Positions 1 to 6,550 of a stretch of 28,294 nucleotides of DNA are shown here, piece by piece. The notes under the pieces are model-generated. The model searched no databases and had not been told where the DNA came from. It was given only the letters and a program-made list of their open reading frames with translations. Where the stretch lies: NCBI GenBank assembly GCA_910583895.1, contig CAJTYJ010000043.1, positions 1 through 28,294 on the forward strand. Reading direction: 5' to 3'. The stretch comes from an uncultured Lachnospiraceae bacterium. GTDB lineage: Bacteria > Bacillota > Clostridia > Lachnospirales > Lachnospiraceae. Each line of letters starts with the position of its first letter. Position 1 is the first letter of the stretch. A program made the translations under genes and the position numbers.

Positions 1-301
1 CCACCACCAGGATGACGCCGTCTACCATCTTCAGCACCCGCTCCACCTCGCCGCCAAAATCCGCATGTCCGGGGGTGTCTACAATATTGATCTTTACATC
101 TTTATAGAAGACAGCCGTATTTTTGGACAGGATCGTGATGCCCCGCTCCCGTTCGATGTCGCCTGAGTCCATGACCCGCTCCGCCACCTCCTGATTGGTG
201 CGGAAGACACCGCTCTGCTTTAAAAGTTCGTCCACCAGTGTTGTTTTTCCATGATCTACATGGGCAATGATCGCTATGTTTCTCACATCTTCACGTCTCA
301 T
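1..301 (-). CDS. typA: TypA/BipA ribosome-associated GTPase, N-terminal part
   Basis: Translational GTPase that binds ribosomes and helps 50S assembly and stress adaptation. Only the first 100 residues are present; the gene runs off the left edge. Reading the minus strand from the ATG at 301 gives MRREDVRNIAIIAHVDHGKT, which contains the P-loop AHVDHGKT typical of TypA. It is followed by the switch I region with RERGITI and the G3 motif DTPGHADFGGEVERV. The GGEVERV continuation and the NIAIIAHVDHGKTTL start are characteristic of TypA rather than EF-G or LepA. A GATGAGG ribosome site lies just upstream. It is transcribed divergently from the SSB-like gene. Confidence 0.95.
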   Translation of the reverse strand, partial: MRREDVRNIAIIAHVDHGKTTLVDELLKQSGVFRTNQEVAERVMDSGDIERERGITILSKNTAVFYKDVKINIVDTPGHADFGGEVERVLKMVDGVILVV

Positions 302-369
302 AAATCGCATCCTCATCTCTATTTTTACTGCGGTTTCTTCTTCCTTTTTTACCTGTCTACAAGTTTAAT

Positions 370-397
370 AGTGTATCACATTTTCCCAGGAAAACAA
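370..397 (-). promoter_or_regulatory. Possible sigma-A promoter of typA
   Basis: On the minus strand TTGTTT (392-397) and TACACT (370-375) are separated by 16 bp, about 70 nt before the typA start. The match to consensus is moderate and the call rests on position and spacing only. Confidence 0.35.
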
Positions 398-554
398 GCA
401 TTAGTTGAAAAAAAATCCAAAGAGAAACCGGGGCACTTTGAAAAATCTGGAATAAAATTCAAAAAAACTGGAATATTTGGAAGAGGTGCTGAATATATAT
501 TATAGACAAAATACGAAAAGAGACACTTCGTCAAACAGAAGGGAGAACCAAATT

Positions 555-1181
555 ATGTCAGATAAGATTATTGAAAACAACCAGGTATCCATCGTCGGGG
601 AAGTCGTATCCGAGTTTTCTTTCAGCCATGAAGTCTTTGGGGAGGGCTTCTATATGCTGAATGTATCCGTGAAGCGTCTGAGCGATTCCTGTGACGTGAT
701 ACCACTGATGATTTCCGAGCGGCTAATTGATGTGAACGAAAGTTATCAGGGGGAATATATCCGGGCAACCGGACAGTTCCGGTCCTATAACCGCCACGAG
801 GAGAAAAAGAACCGGCTGGTATTGTCCGTCTTTGTGCGGGAACTGGAGTTCATCGACGAAGAGGTGGAAAATGCCAAGACCAATCAGATCTTTCTGGACG
901 GCTTTATCTGCAAGATGCCGGTCTACCGCAAGACTCCCCTTGGAAGGGAGATTGCAGACATCCTTTTGGCAGTCAACCGTCCATATGGCAAATCCGATTA
1001 TATTCCATGTATCTGCTGGGGAAGAAATGCCCGCTTTGCATCTGGTTTTGAGGTGGGCGGCCACACCCAGATCTGGGGAAGAATCCAGAGCCGGGAATAC
1101 ATGAAAAAGATAGATGAGGAGGAAAGTGAACGCAGAGTTGCATATGAAGTATCTGTCAGTAAACTAGAGTACCTGGATTAG
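555..1181 (+). CDS. Single-stranded-DNA-binding (SSB-like) protein with two OB folds
   Basis: Predicted single-strand DNA binding protein of the kind found in Lachnospiraceae, 208 residues. It appears to hold two successive OB-fold-like halves. The first (about 1-105) begins NNQVSIVGEVVSEFSF and ends in a strand like RLVLSVFVREL. The second (about 112-205) starts NQIFLDGFICKMPVYRKTPLGREIADILLAVNR, which is the typical SSB pattern of a G-x(6-8)-R-x-T-P-x-G strand, followed by IPCICWGRNA. The ATG at 555 is chosen because GGGAG (541-545) precedes it. An in-frame GTG/ATG further upstream would add a non-homologous tail. This is not the essential replicative ssb, which is normally a single OB fold beside rpsF/rpsR. 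The precise role (repair, plasmid or replication accessory) is unknown. Confidence 0.75.
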   Translation: MSDKIIENNQVSIVGEVVSEFSFSHEVFGEGFYMLNVSVKRLSDSCDVIPLMISERLIDVNESYQGEYIRATGQFRSYNRHEEKKNRLVLSVFVRELEFIDEEVENAKTNQIFLDGFICKMPVYRKTPLGREIADILLAVNRPYGKSDYIPCICWGRNARFASGFEVGGHTQIWGRIQSREYMKKIDEEESERRVAYEVSVSKLEYLD

Positions 1182-1191
1182 ACAGAAAGTC

Positions 1192-1220
1192 TTGCATTTC
1201 TTTCGGGGCTGGTGTAAGAT
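1192..1220 (+). promoter_or_regulatory. Sigma-A promoter of the corrinoid adenosyltransferase gene
   Basis: TTGCAT (1192-1197), a 17-bp spacer and TAAGAT (1215-1220) lie in the short gap after the SSB-like gene. The predicted start point is about 45 nt before the coding region. Confidence 0.55.
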
Positions 1221-1271
1221 AGAACAATAATAACAGATTCTATTTCGTGTTCAGGAAATGTGGGGAAGTTT

Positions 1272-1760
1272 ATGGACAGGGGCAGATTACAGGTTTACTT
1301 TGGAAGCGGAAGAGGGAAGACCACAGCGGCTCTCGGGCAGGCAGTCCGTGCGGCCAGCAGAGGAAAGACGGTCATCATCGTACAGTTTTTAAAAGGCAGA
1401 CAGCCGGAGCAGATCAGTTTTATCCAGCGGCTGGAGCCGGAGATCAAACTGTTCCGTTTTCAGCGCCAGGAGGAGGCTTTTGAGGAATTAAGCCCCAAGG
1501 AGCGGGAAGAGGAAGTTATGAGCATGAAGAACGGCCTTGGCTTTGCCAAAAAGGTGCTGGCCACCGGTGAATGTGATGTGCTGGTTCTGGATGAGATTCT
1601 GGGGCTTTTGGAATATGGGATTGCCGGGCTTGCAGATATCCGTGCGCTGCTCGATGAGGCCTCAGACGACACAGAGATTATCTTTACCGGCATCCGGCTC
1701 TGCCCGGAGATCAGGGAGTGGGCGGATGAGGTGTACCAGATATCCGCGTTGAAGGAATGA
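1272..1760 (+). CDS. Corrinoid adenosyltransferase, CobO/BtuR family
   Basis: ATP:cob(I)alamin adenosyltransferase-like protein that transfers adenosyl from ATP to reduced corrinoids, making coenzyme B12 forms. The P-loop GSGRGKTT is at residues 11-18, directly after RLQVYF, which is the CobO/BtuR N-terminal signature (usual G-D/N-G-K-G-K-T-T). The Walker B-like VLVLDEI and the closing IIFTGIR strand are also present. At 162 residues it is slightly short of the usual 170-200. A GTG at 1260 would add four residues, but its ribosome site is too close; GGGGAAG (1262-1268) favours ATG 1272, although the 3-nt spacing is short. No B12 synthesis neighbours are visible, so it probably serves salvage. 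Start uncertain, family confident. Confidence 0.85.
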   Translation: MDRGRLQVYFGSGRGKTTAALGQAVRAASRGKTVIIVQFLKGRQPEQISFIQRLEPEIKLFRFQRQEEAFEELSPKEREEEVMSMKNGLGFAKKVLATGECDVLVLDEILGLLEYGIAGLADIRALLDEASDDTEIIFTGIRLCPEIREWADEVYQISALKE

Positions 1761-1763
1761 GTG

Positions 1764-1796
1764 GAGAGGCGTACACAAAAGCACGCCTCTCTTTTT
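1764..1796 (+). terminator. Rho-independent terminator after the adenosyltransferase gene
   Basis: Nine-base stem GAGAGGCGT (1764-1772) with ACGCCTCTC (1783-1791), a 10-nt loop, then a run of T. It ends only about 35 nt before the dapA start codon. Confidence 0.85.
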
Positions 1797-1830
1797 CACT
1801 ATAACAAAAGACTATCAGGAGGAATAATTT

Positions 1831-2733
1831 ATGTCGATTTTTACAGGTGCAGGAGTTGCCATCGTGACTCCGATGACAGAGACAGGCGCGGTGAATTACC
1901 CGAAGCTTGAAGAACTTTTGGAATACCAGATTGCCAATGGAACAGACAGCATCATTATATGCGGGACCACCGGAGAGGCATCCACACTGTCTCATGAAGA
2001 GCATCTGGAGGTAGTCCGCTTTACCATCGAGAAGGTGGCAAAAAGGATTCCTGTGATCGCAGGGACCGGTTCCAATTGTACAGAGACGGCCGTCTACCTG
2101 TCTCAGGAGGCGGAAAAATACGGTGCGGACGGACTTCTGCTTGTAAGTCCATACTATAATAAAGCGACTCAGAAGGGTTTGATCGCTCATTTTACAAAGG
2201 TTGCCAACGCGGTGAAGATCCCGGTGATCCTGTACAATATTCAGGGCCGCACCGGTGTGAATATCGCACCGGAGACCATCGCATATCTGGCGAAAAATGT
2301 GGAGAATATCGTGGCAGTCAAGGAAGCGAGCGGCAATATCTCCCAGGTGGCCAAGATCGCACAGCTCTGTGGGGATTCCCTGGACATTTATTCCGGCAAC
2401 GATGATCAGATCGTGCCGCTGCTGTCTCTGGGAGGCAAGGGCGTGATCTCCGTGCTTTCCAACATTGCACCCCGTGAGACCCACGACATTGTGGCGAAGT
2501 TTATGGAAGGGGATCTAAAAGGCAGTCTGGAGCTTCAGCTGAGAGCACTCCCGCTGATCGAACAACTGTTCTGCGAGGTGAATCCGATTCCGGTAAAAGC
2601 GGCTTTGAATCTGCTCGGATGGGAGGCTGGGCCTTTAAGGATGCCCCTTTCCACCATGGAGGAAGCACACCAGAAAGATCTGAAGGCGGCTATGGATGCC
2701 TTCGGCCTGAAAGAAAAAGGAGCTCACAGATGA
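1831..2733 (+). CDS. dapA: 4-hydroxy-tetrahydrodipicolinate synthase
   Basis: Condenses pyruvate with L-aspartate-4-semialdehyde to 4-hydroxy-tetrahydrodipicolinate, the first committed step to diaminopimelate and lysine. It has 300 residues, the usual family length. The N-terminal GTTGEAST motif is at residues 45-52. The Schiff-base lysine falls in AVKEASGN (Lys164), and the GNDD loop follows. The AGGAGG site at about 1820 is ideally spaced. It overlaps dapB by four bases (ATGA), so the two genes are translationally coupled. The hom operon, which drains the same aspartate semialdehyde, lies 7 kb downstream in the same window. Confidence 0.97.
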   Translation: MSIFTGAGVAIVTPMTETGAVNYPKLEELLEYQIANGTDSIIICGTTGEASTLSHEEHLEVVRFTIEKVAKRIPVIAGTGSNCTETAVYLSQEAEKYGADGLLLVSPYYNKATQKGLIAHFTKVANAVKIPVILYNIQGRTGVNIAPETIAYLAKNVENIVAVKEASGNISQVAKIAQLCGDSLDIYSGNDDQIVPLLSLGGKGVISVLSNIAPRETHDIVAKFMEGDLKGSLELQLRALPLIEQLFCEVNPIPVKAALNLLGWEAGPLRMPLSTMEEAHQKDLKAAMDAFGLKEKGAHR

Positions 2734-3494
2734 TAAAAGCGATTATGCATGGCTGCAACGGCCATATGGGTCAGGTGATCAGCGGTCTGATCAAAGAGGA
2801 TCCAAAGATTGAGATTGTGGCAGGTATCGACCTGGTGGACGGTCGTGACAATGGATATCCGGTCTACACAAATATCGAAGACTGTGAGGTAAAGGCAGAT
2901 GTGATCATTGATTTTGCGTCTGCAAAAGCGACGGATGCCCTTCTTGCCTACGGGGTAAAGCGGCAGATTCCCATGGTCCTGTGCACAACCGGTCTTTCAG
3001 AGGAGCAGCTTCAGGCAGTGGAAGCGGCCAGCAAAAAAGTGGCAGTCTTAAAATCAGCCAACATGTCTCTGGGCGTGAACATGCTTTTGAAACTTTTGAA
3101 AGAGGCGGCCAATATTCTGGCACCTGCAGGATTTGACATTGAGATCGTAGAGAAGCATCACAACCGGAAAGTGGATGCACCAAGCGGTACCGCTCTGGCA
3201 CTGGCCGATTCCATCAATGAGTCTTTGGATCACGCTTATGAATACCGGTTTGACCGGAGTCAGATCCGGGAAAAGAGAAGTCCGAAGGAGATCGGAATAT
3301 CAGCGGTCCGTGGAGGCACCATCGTCGGGGATCATGATGTGATTTTTGCCGGTACGGATGAAGTGGTGACGTTCAGCCATACGGCTTATTCCCGGGCGAT
3401 TTTTGGCAAGGGAGCGATCCAGGCGGCGAAGTTTTTAGCGGGTCAGCCGGCAGGGTATTACCAGATGAGCCATGTGATCGACGCCCAGTCATAA
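2730..3494 (+). CDS. dapB: 4-hydroxy-tetrahydrodipicolinate reductase
   Basis: NAD(P)H-dependent reduction of the DapA product to tetrahydrodipicolinate in the lysine/diaminopimelate pathway. It has 254 residues. The N-terminal dinucleotide-binding loop reads HGCNGHMGQVI. The catalytic segment EKHHNRKVDAPSGTALALAD holds the conserved histidine pair, the lysine and the substrate-binding SGT. The ATG at 2730 overlaps the dapA stop (ATGA). The longer in-frame extension upstream lies inside dapA and is not used. Confidence 0.97.
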   Translation: MIKAIMHGCNGHMGQVISGLIKEDPKIEIVAGIDLVDGRDNGYPVYTNIEDCEVKADVIIDFASAKATDALLAYGVKRQIPMVLCTTGLSEEQLQAVEAASKKVAVLKSANMSLGVNMLLKLLKEAANILAPAGFDIEIVEKHHNRKVDAPSGTALALADSINESLDHAYEYRFDRSQIREKRSPKEIGISAVRGGTIVGDHDVIFAGTDEVVTFSHTAYSRAIFGKGAIQAAKFLAGQPAGYYQMSHVIDAQS

Positions 3495-3595
3495 AAATTT
3501 AAAAAACTGAATAAAAACCGGAGAGTTGTCCATATTAGTAACAGCAGGTCAAATACTGTTTTGCATCTTTATTTTAATTAAAAGGAGAGACATTT

Positions 3596-3976
3596 ATGAA
3601 ACAGTTGAAAAAGTATTGCATTGGCATGCTGCTTTTGGTGACACTCACCGTGTTTACCGCGTGCGGCAGAGCGAACGACGGAACCACCACAGATAACAAC
3701 GGGGCCGCTACGGACAATAACGGAACGACCACGGACGACAATACCGGAGTCGGTACCGACACCTCCGATATCCTTTTTGATACGGATGGAGACGGCGTCT
3801 ATGATCACACGGACGTGGACGGAGATGGTCTTTTAGAAGAGATCGGCAACGATACCAACGACGTGATCGACGATCTGGTCAATGACGTGACCGGAGACGG
3901 CACGATGGTAGATGAGAACGTAAATGGCAACGGAACCGGGACTGTGGAGAACGGAACTGGAACGGACCTGCCGTAA
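3596..3976 (+). CDS. Small acidic lipoprotein with Asp/Asn-rich tail
   Basis: No known function. The 126-residue protein starts MKQLKKYCIGMLLLV and ends its signal peptide in a lipobox, TVFTAC, with the lipidated cysteine at residue 23. It is therefore expected on the outer face of the cytoplasmic membrane. The mature part is almost entirely D, N, G and T. It contains TTTDNN-type repeats, then DTDGDGVYDHTDVDGDG, where two DxDxDG loops resemble calcium-binding EF-hand or thrombospondin type 3 loops. No lysine or arginine follows the first few mature residues, so the charge is very negative. AAAGGAGAG provides the ribosome site. It is a single-gene unit with two terminators behind it. Lipoprotein status is confident; calcium binding is inferred from the motif only. 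Confidence 0.8.
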   Translation: MKQLKKYCIGMLLLVTLTVFTACGRANDGTTTDNNGAATDNNGTTTDDNTGVGTDTSDILFDTDGDGVYDHTDVDGDGLLEEIGNDTNDVIDDLVNDVTGDGTMVDENVNGNGTGTVENGTGTDLP

Positions 3977-3983
3977 GAAAGCC

Positions 3984-4012
3984 GGGGGCTGCTTTTGCAG
4001 CCCTCTTCTTTT
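3984..4012 (+). terminator. Terminator after the lipoprotein gene (first of two)
   Basis: GGGCTGC (3986-3992) pairs with GCAGCCC (3997-4003) around a TTTT loop, followed by TCTTCTTTT. Confidence 0.75.
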
Positions 4013-4028
4013 ATGTGCCAAGATAAGA

Positions 4029-4071
4029 CAGCGTATTTCCTTTTATTTACAGGAAATGCGCTGTTTTTTTT
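4029..4071 (+). terminator. Strong terminator (second of two)
   Basis: Twelve-base stem CAGCGTATTTCC (4029-4040) with GGAAATGCGCTG (4052-4063), one G-T pair, then nine T in a row. It insulates the ferredoxin gene from upstream reading. Confidence 0.9.
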
Positions 4072-4140
4072 GTGAAAATGTACACAAATCACCTTTTGAT
4101 ACAAAAAAACATACAATCTGCACAATCAAAACACAAAATT

Positions 4141-4168
4141 TTGAACACTTCCGGTTATTTGTTACAAT
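4141..4168 (+). promoter_or_regulatory. Sigma-A promoter of the ferredoxin gene
   Basis: TTGAAC (4141-4146), a 16-bp spacer and TACAAT (4163-4168), about 45 nt before the start codon and directly downstream of the terminator. Confidence 0.5.
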
Positions 4169-4221
4169 TCTCGTATATAAAATCAGAAATCACGAAATAG
4201 AAAGAAAGGAGTACTGCGGAT

Positions 4222-4422
4222 ATGGGAAAGATCCAGATTCATACAGAACGTTGTAAGGGCTGCTATTATTGTGTGGAATCCTGCCCGAAAAAGGCACTGT
4301 CTGTATCGGAGCATAAAAATGACAAAGGATACCAGTATGTGGAAGTAGATGATGCTCTGTGTGTTGCATGCGGAACCTGCTTTGAGGTATGTCCGGATTT
4401 TGTTTATGAAATTTTAGAGTAG
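4222..4422 (+). CDS. 2[4Fe-4S] ferredoxin, KorD/VorD-like
   Basis: Small electron carrier of 66 residues with two complete CxxCxxCxxxCP cluster motifs. Cysteines 11, 14, 17 and 21 form one, and cysteines 47, 50, 53 and 57 the other. Spacing and the short N-terminus (MGKIQIHTERCKGC) resemble the delta subunit of 2-oxoacid:ferredoxin oxidoreductases more than clostridial ferredoxin proper. In such operons the alpha and beta subunit genes follow directly. Here the next thing, 12 bases after the stop, is a transposase remnant, so partner subunits are absent. It may be an orphan left by an insertion or a free ferredoxin. The ribosome site AAAGGAG is about 11 nt upstream of the ATG. Confidence 0.9.
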   Translation: MGKIQIHTERCKGCYYCVESCPKKALSVSEHKNDKGYQYVEVDDALCVACGTCFEVCPDFVYEILE

Positions 4423-4434
4423 TCCAGCTAAGAA

Positions 4435-4710
4435 ATGTCAAGTTGGAAGAAGAAACTGGATGCAAAATATACCTGCGAAGAATTATTAACTGCCCTGAAA
4501 GCAATGAATTTCGTCGAGGTAAAGGAACAGGGATTGATCCCAGCCTACAGGCGGGAATCCATTGCGGATGATCTTCATGATGTTTGCGGCCTTCGAACAG
4601 ATTATCAGTTCACAACCAAAAGTAAAATGAAAACCATTCAGAAAAAAGTAAAGGAAGGGAATACATTGGTTGCATTTCATCGCCGCCTGGGTTATACTGA
4701 TGGTCAAAAA
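4435..4710 (+). pseudogene. C-terminal remnant of an IS1634-type (IS4 superfamily) transposase
   Basis: The reading frame carries KLDAKYTCEELLTALKAMNF, then IPAYRRESIADDLHDVCG and LRTDYQFTTKSKMKTIQKK. This order (KYT..ELL..L..MNF, PxYxR, LHDxxGxxTDYQ, then M..I.KK) matches what I know as the last ~80 residues of IS1634-family transposases. Everything N-terminal, including the DDE catalytic core, is missing: a stop codon lies six bases before the first ATG. After about 4,710 the frame runs meaninglessly into hisA. No terminal inverted repeat was recognised. It is a dead fragment. Family assignment is from memory of the pattern, not a search. Confidence 0.72.
4670..4698 (+). promoter_or_regulatory. 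Promoter of hisA inside the transposase remnant
   Basis: TTGCAT (4670-4675), a 17-bp spacer and TATACT (4693-4698), about 40 nt before hisA. The promoter overlaps the last codons of the transposase remnant. Confidence 0.6.
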
Positions 4711-4736
4711 CAAAAAGATCAGACAGGAGCATACCT

Positions 4737-5522
4737 ATGGAATTTCGGCCATGTATTGATATCCATAATGGAAAAGTAAAGCAGATTGTGGGAGGGACTT
4801 TGAAGGATGCCGGGAGCCGGGCTGAGGAGAACTTTGTGTCGGAGCAGGACGCAGGGTTCTATGCGTGTTTCTACAAAGAATCTAAGGTCCGGGGCGGCCA
4901 TATTATTTTATTGAATAAAGAAGGAAGCGAATACTATGAAGCCACCAGAAGACAGGCCTTCTTAGCACTTTCCAAATATCCGGGGGGACTGCAGGTGGGA
5001 GGCGGGATCCGGAGGGAAAACGCAGCTTCTTATCTGGAGGCAGGAGCCAGCCATGTGATTGTTACCTCATGCGTGTTCCGGGATGGGCACATAGACTGGA
5101 AGTATCTGGCACAGCTGCGAAAAGAGGTGGGAAAAGAACATCTGGTGCTGGATGTAAGCTGCCGGAGAAAAGGGGAAGACTATTATATTGTGACCGATCG
5201 GTGGCAGAAATTTACGGAAGTTGTCCTGAGCGTTCCGGTGCTTTGGGAGTTGGCAGAGTACTGTTCAGAATTTCTGATTCACGCGGTGGATGTGGAGGGG
5301 AAGGCGCGGGGGATCGAAAAGCCGCTGGTCTGTATGCTCGGGGAGTGGGGCGGAATCCCCATTACATACGCGGGAGGAGTCGGAAGCTTTGCGGACCTTC
5401 GCATGTTAAAAGATCTGGGACAAAACCGTCTGAATGTGACAATCGGCAGTGCCCTTGATCTGTTCGGCGGAAATATGAATTACGAAGAGGTGCTGAAATT
5501 CATTGCGGAATCTGTAAAATAA
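4737..5522 (+). CDS. hisA: ProFAR isomerase, eukaryotic-type HisA (HIS6-like)
   Basis: Isomerises the ProFAR ribosyl moiety in histidine biosynthesis. It is a 261-residue TIM barrel. The start MEFRPCIDIHNGKVKQIVGG is the pattern of the plant/fungal HIS6 type, not the bacterial form (usually IPAIDLxxGxxVRL). Other matching stretches are GGLQVGGGI, HVIVTS.VF and ITYAGGVGS. The bacterial form's second phosphate loop context is replaced accordingly. The catalytic aspartate is in the CIDIH motif, and a second acidic residue lies in HAVDVEGKARG. It stands alone, without other his genes. GACAGGAGC before the ATG is the ribosome site. The enzymatic role is inferred from family. Confidence 0.9.
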   Translation: MEFRPCIDIHNGKVKQIVGGTLKDAGSRAEENFVSEQDAGFYACFYKESKVRGGHIILLNKEGSEYYEATRRQAFLALSKYPGGLQVGGGIRRENAASYLEAGASHVIVTSCVFRDGHIDWKYLAQLRKEVGKEHLVLDVSCRRKGEDYYIVTDRWQKFTEVVLSVPVLWELAEYCSEFLIHAVDVEGKARGIEKPLVCMLGEWGGIPITYAGGVGSFADLRMLKDLGQNRLNVTIGSALDLFGGNMNYEEVLKFIAESVK

Positions 5523-5531
5523 TGGTATGAT
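5503..5531 (+). promoter_or_regulatory. Possible promoter of hpf
   Basis: TTGCGG (5503-5508), 17 bp, TATGAT (5526-5531). It overlaps the end of hisA, with a leader of about 68 nt that contains GC-rich repeats of the GTGCGGGGG type. Confidence 0.45.
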
Positions 5532-5605
5532 AAAAACAGGCATCAAATCCGCGCGGGGGAATCAAAAGTGCGGGGGTGCAGAATAAACAGCAAAGGAGTG
5601 GTTCT

Positions 5606-6130
5606 ATGCGTTATATCATCAGCGGAAAAAACATCGATATTACAGACGGCCTTCGGTCGGCGGTGACGGAGAAGCTGAAAAAGCTGGAGCGGTACTTTAC
5701 TCCTGATACGGAAGTCCATGTGACTTTGAGCGTGGAGAAGGAACGTCAGAAGATTGAGGTGACGATTCCGGTCAAAGGAAACATTATCCGGTCAGAGCAG
5801 TCCAGTACGGATATGTACGTGTCCATTGACCTGGTGGAAGAAGTCATTGAGCGCCAGCTTCGGAAGTACAAAAACAAGCTGATTGCAAGACAGCAGGGCG
5901 GGGGAAATTTCCAGAAAGAGTTTCTGGAGAAGGATTCGGAAGATCAGGAGGTTAAGATCATCCGGACCAAGAAGTTTGATATTAAACCCATGTATCCGGA
6001 AGATGCCTGCGTGCAGATGGAACTGCTGGGACATGCTTTCTTCGCTTTTGTGAATGCGGAGACAGACGAGATCAACGTGGTATACAAGAGAAAAAGCGGA
6101 ACCTATGGAATCCTGGAGCCGGATTTGTAA
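5606..6130 (+). CDS. hpf: Ribosome hibernation promoting factor, long form
   Basis: Binds the 30S decoding region in stationary phase and, in the long form, dimerises 70S into 100S ribosomes. It has 174 residues in two parts. Residues 1-~100 form the S30AE domain, starting MRYIISGKNIDITDGLR with the typical KLEKL/KLERYF helix. A linker follows, and then the C-terminal dimerisation domain (~115-172), with KKFDIKPMYPEDACVQMELLGHAFF in the usual place of KRFxLKPMxxEEA..QMELLGHxFF. ATG 5606 is preferred over an upstream in-frame GTG because AAAGGAG (about 5591-5597) fits and homologues start at MRY. Confidence 0.95.
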   Translation: MRYIISGKNIDITDGLRSAVTEKLKKLERYFTPDTEVHVTLSVEKERQKIEVTIPVKGNIIRSEQSSTDMYVSIDLVEEVIERQLRKYKNKLIARQQGGGNFQKEFLEKDSEDQEVKIIRTKKFDIKPMYPEDACVQMELLGHAFFAFVNAETDEINVVYKRKSGTYGILEPDL

Positions 6131-6277
6131 ATGTCATCATTCACACTCGTGCCGCCCGGCGGCAGGGCTCTCAGGAATATGCATTTATTGACTGCTGATG
6201 TTCAGTAAGATCAGTCTGTACCGGACTGAGCGCTGTCAGATATGCAAAAAGCAGCATACAGAGGTTCATGAACAGGT

Positions 6278-6303
6278 TGGGATTTGGCATTTGCCAAATC
6301 CCA
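6278..6303. repeat. Perfect 26-bp palindrome over the secA -35 region
   Basis: TGGGATTTGGCA (6278-6289) and its exact reverse complement TGCCAAATCCCA (6292-6303) with a 2-nt centre. It covers the -35 box TTGCCA and is a likely operator or a DNA structure. Confidence 0.9.
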
Positions 6304-6318
6304 TATTTGTGGTATAAT
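6291..6318 (+). promoter_or_regulatory. Sigma-A promoter of secA
   Basis: TTGCCA (6291-6296), 16-bp spacer, perfect TATAAT (6313-6318). The predicted start is at about 6325, giving a leader of about 225 nt before secA that carries the two 37-nt repeats. Confidence 0.65.
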
Positions 6319-6337
6319 GTCGACAGACATTATACCA
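6310..6337. repeat. Perfect 28-bp palindrome over the secA -10 box and start point
   Basis: TGGTATAATGTC (6310-6321), GACA, GACATTATACCA (6326-6337). Both strands carry TATAAT. It lies 6 bp from the first palindrome. Confidence 0.9.
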
Positions 6338-6357
6338 CGCCGGGAGAAGCGAGAGTG

Positions 6358-6455
6358 CATCGTGAAGCGTATACCGTGTGCGAAGCGCATGATAACGATA
6401 CCGGAAGAATCGGTTGCACATCGTGAAGCGTCTACTGTGTGCGAAGCACATGATA
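6358..6455 (+). repeat. Two 37-nt direct repeats in the secA leader
   Basis: Copies at 6358-6394 and 6419-6455 match at 34 of 37 positions and share CATCGTGAAGCGT and GTGTGCGAAGC blocks. They are offset by 61 nt, which is not a multiple of three, so they are not repeats of one protein frame. Confidence 0.8.
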
Positions 6456-6550
6456 TAATGTTCAGGATAACAATGAGCAGTGCGGGATGACGTTGCACTG
6501 CGGTCAAGGCACGTTTGTGTCTGTAAGTAACTTTTGATTAGGAGAGCAGC

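Larger units (their letters stand above)
6131..6550 (+). other. 420-nt non-coding region upstream of secA
   Basis: No convincing gene. It contains, in order: a perfect GC hairpin TGCCGC/GCGGCA (6150-6164) without a T-run, the palindrome pair and promoter at 6278-6337, and two 37-nt direct repeats (6358-6455). The only + frame long enough to notice (6284-6490) has no ribosome site and starts inside the palindrome. Confidence 0.7.

Noticed and set aside
1711..2484. 257-codon minus-strand frame opposite dapA
   Set aside because: Shadow of dapA with no recognisable motif and no ribosome site.
5532..5605. raiA-motif non-coding RNA upstream of hpf
   Set aside because: The gap after hisA is only about 80 nt, much shorter than that RNA, and I could not place its conserved parts.
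6150..6164. Terminator after hpf
   Set aside because: The GC hairpin is perfect but is not followed by a T-run.
6284..6490. 68-codon + frame in the secA leader
   Set aside because: Starts inside the operator palindrome without a ribosome site and crosses the 37-nt repeats, which are out of phase with each other.
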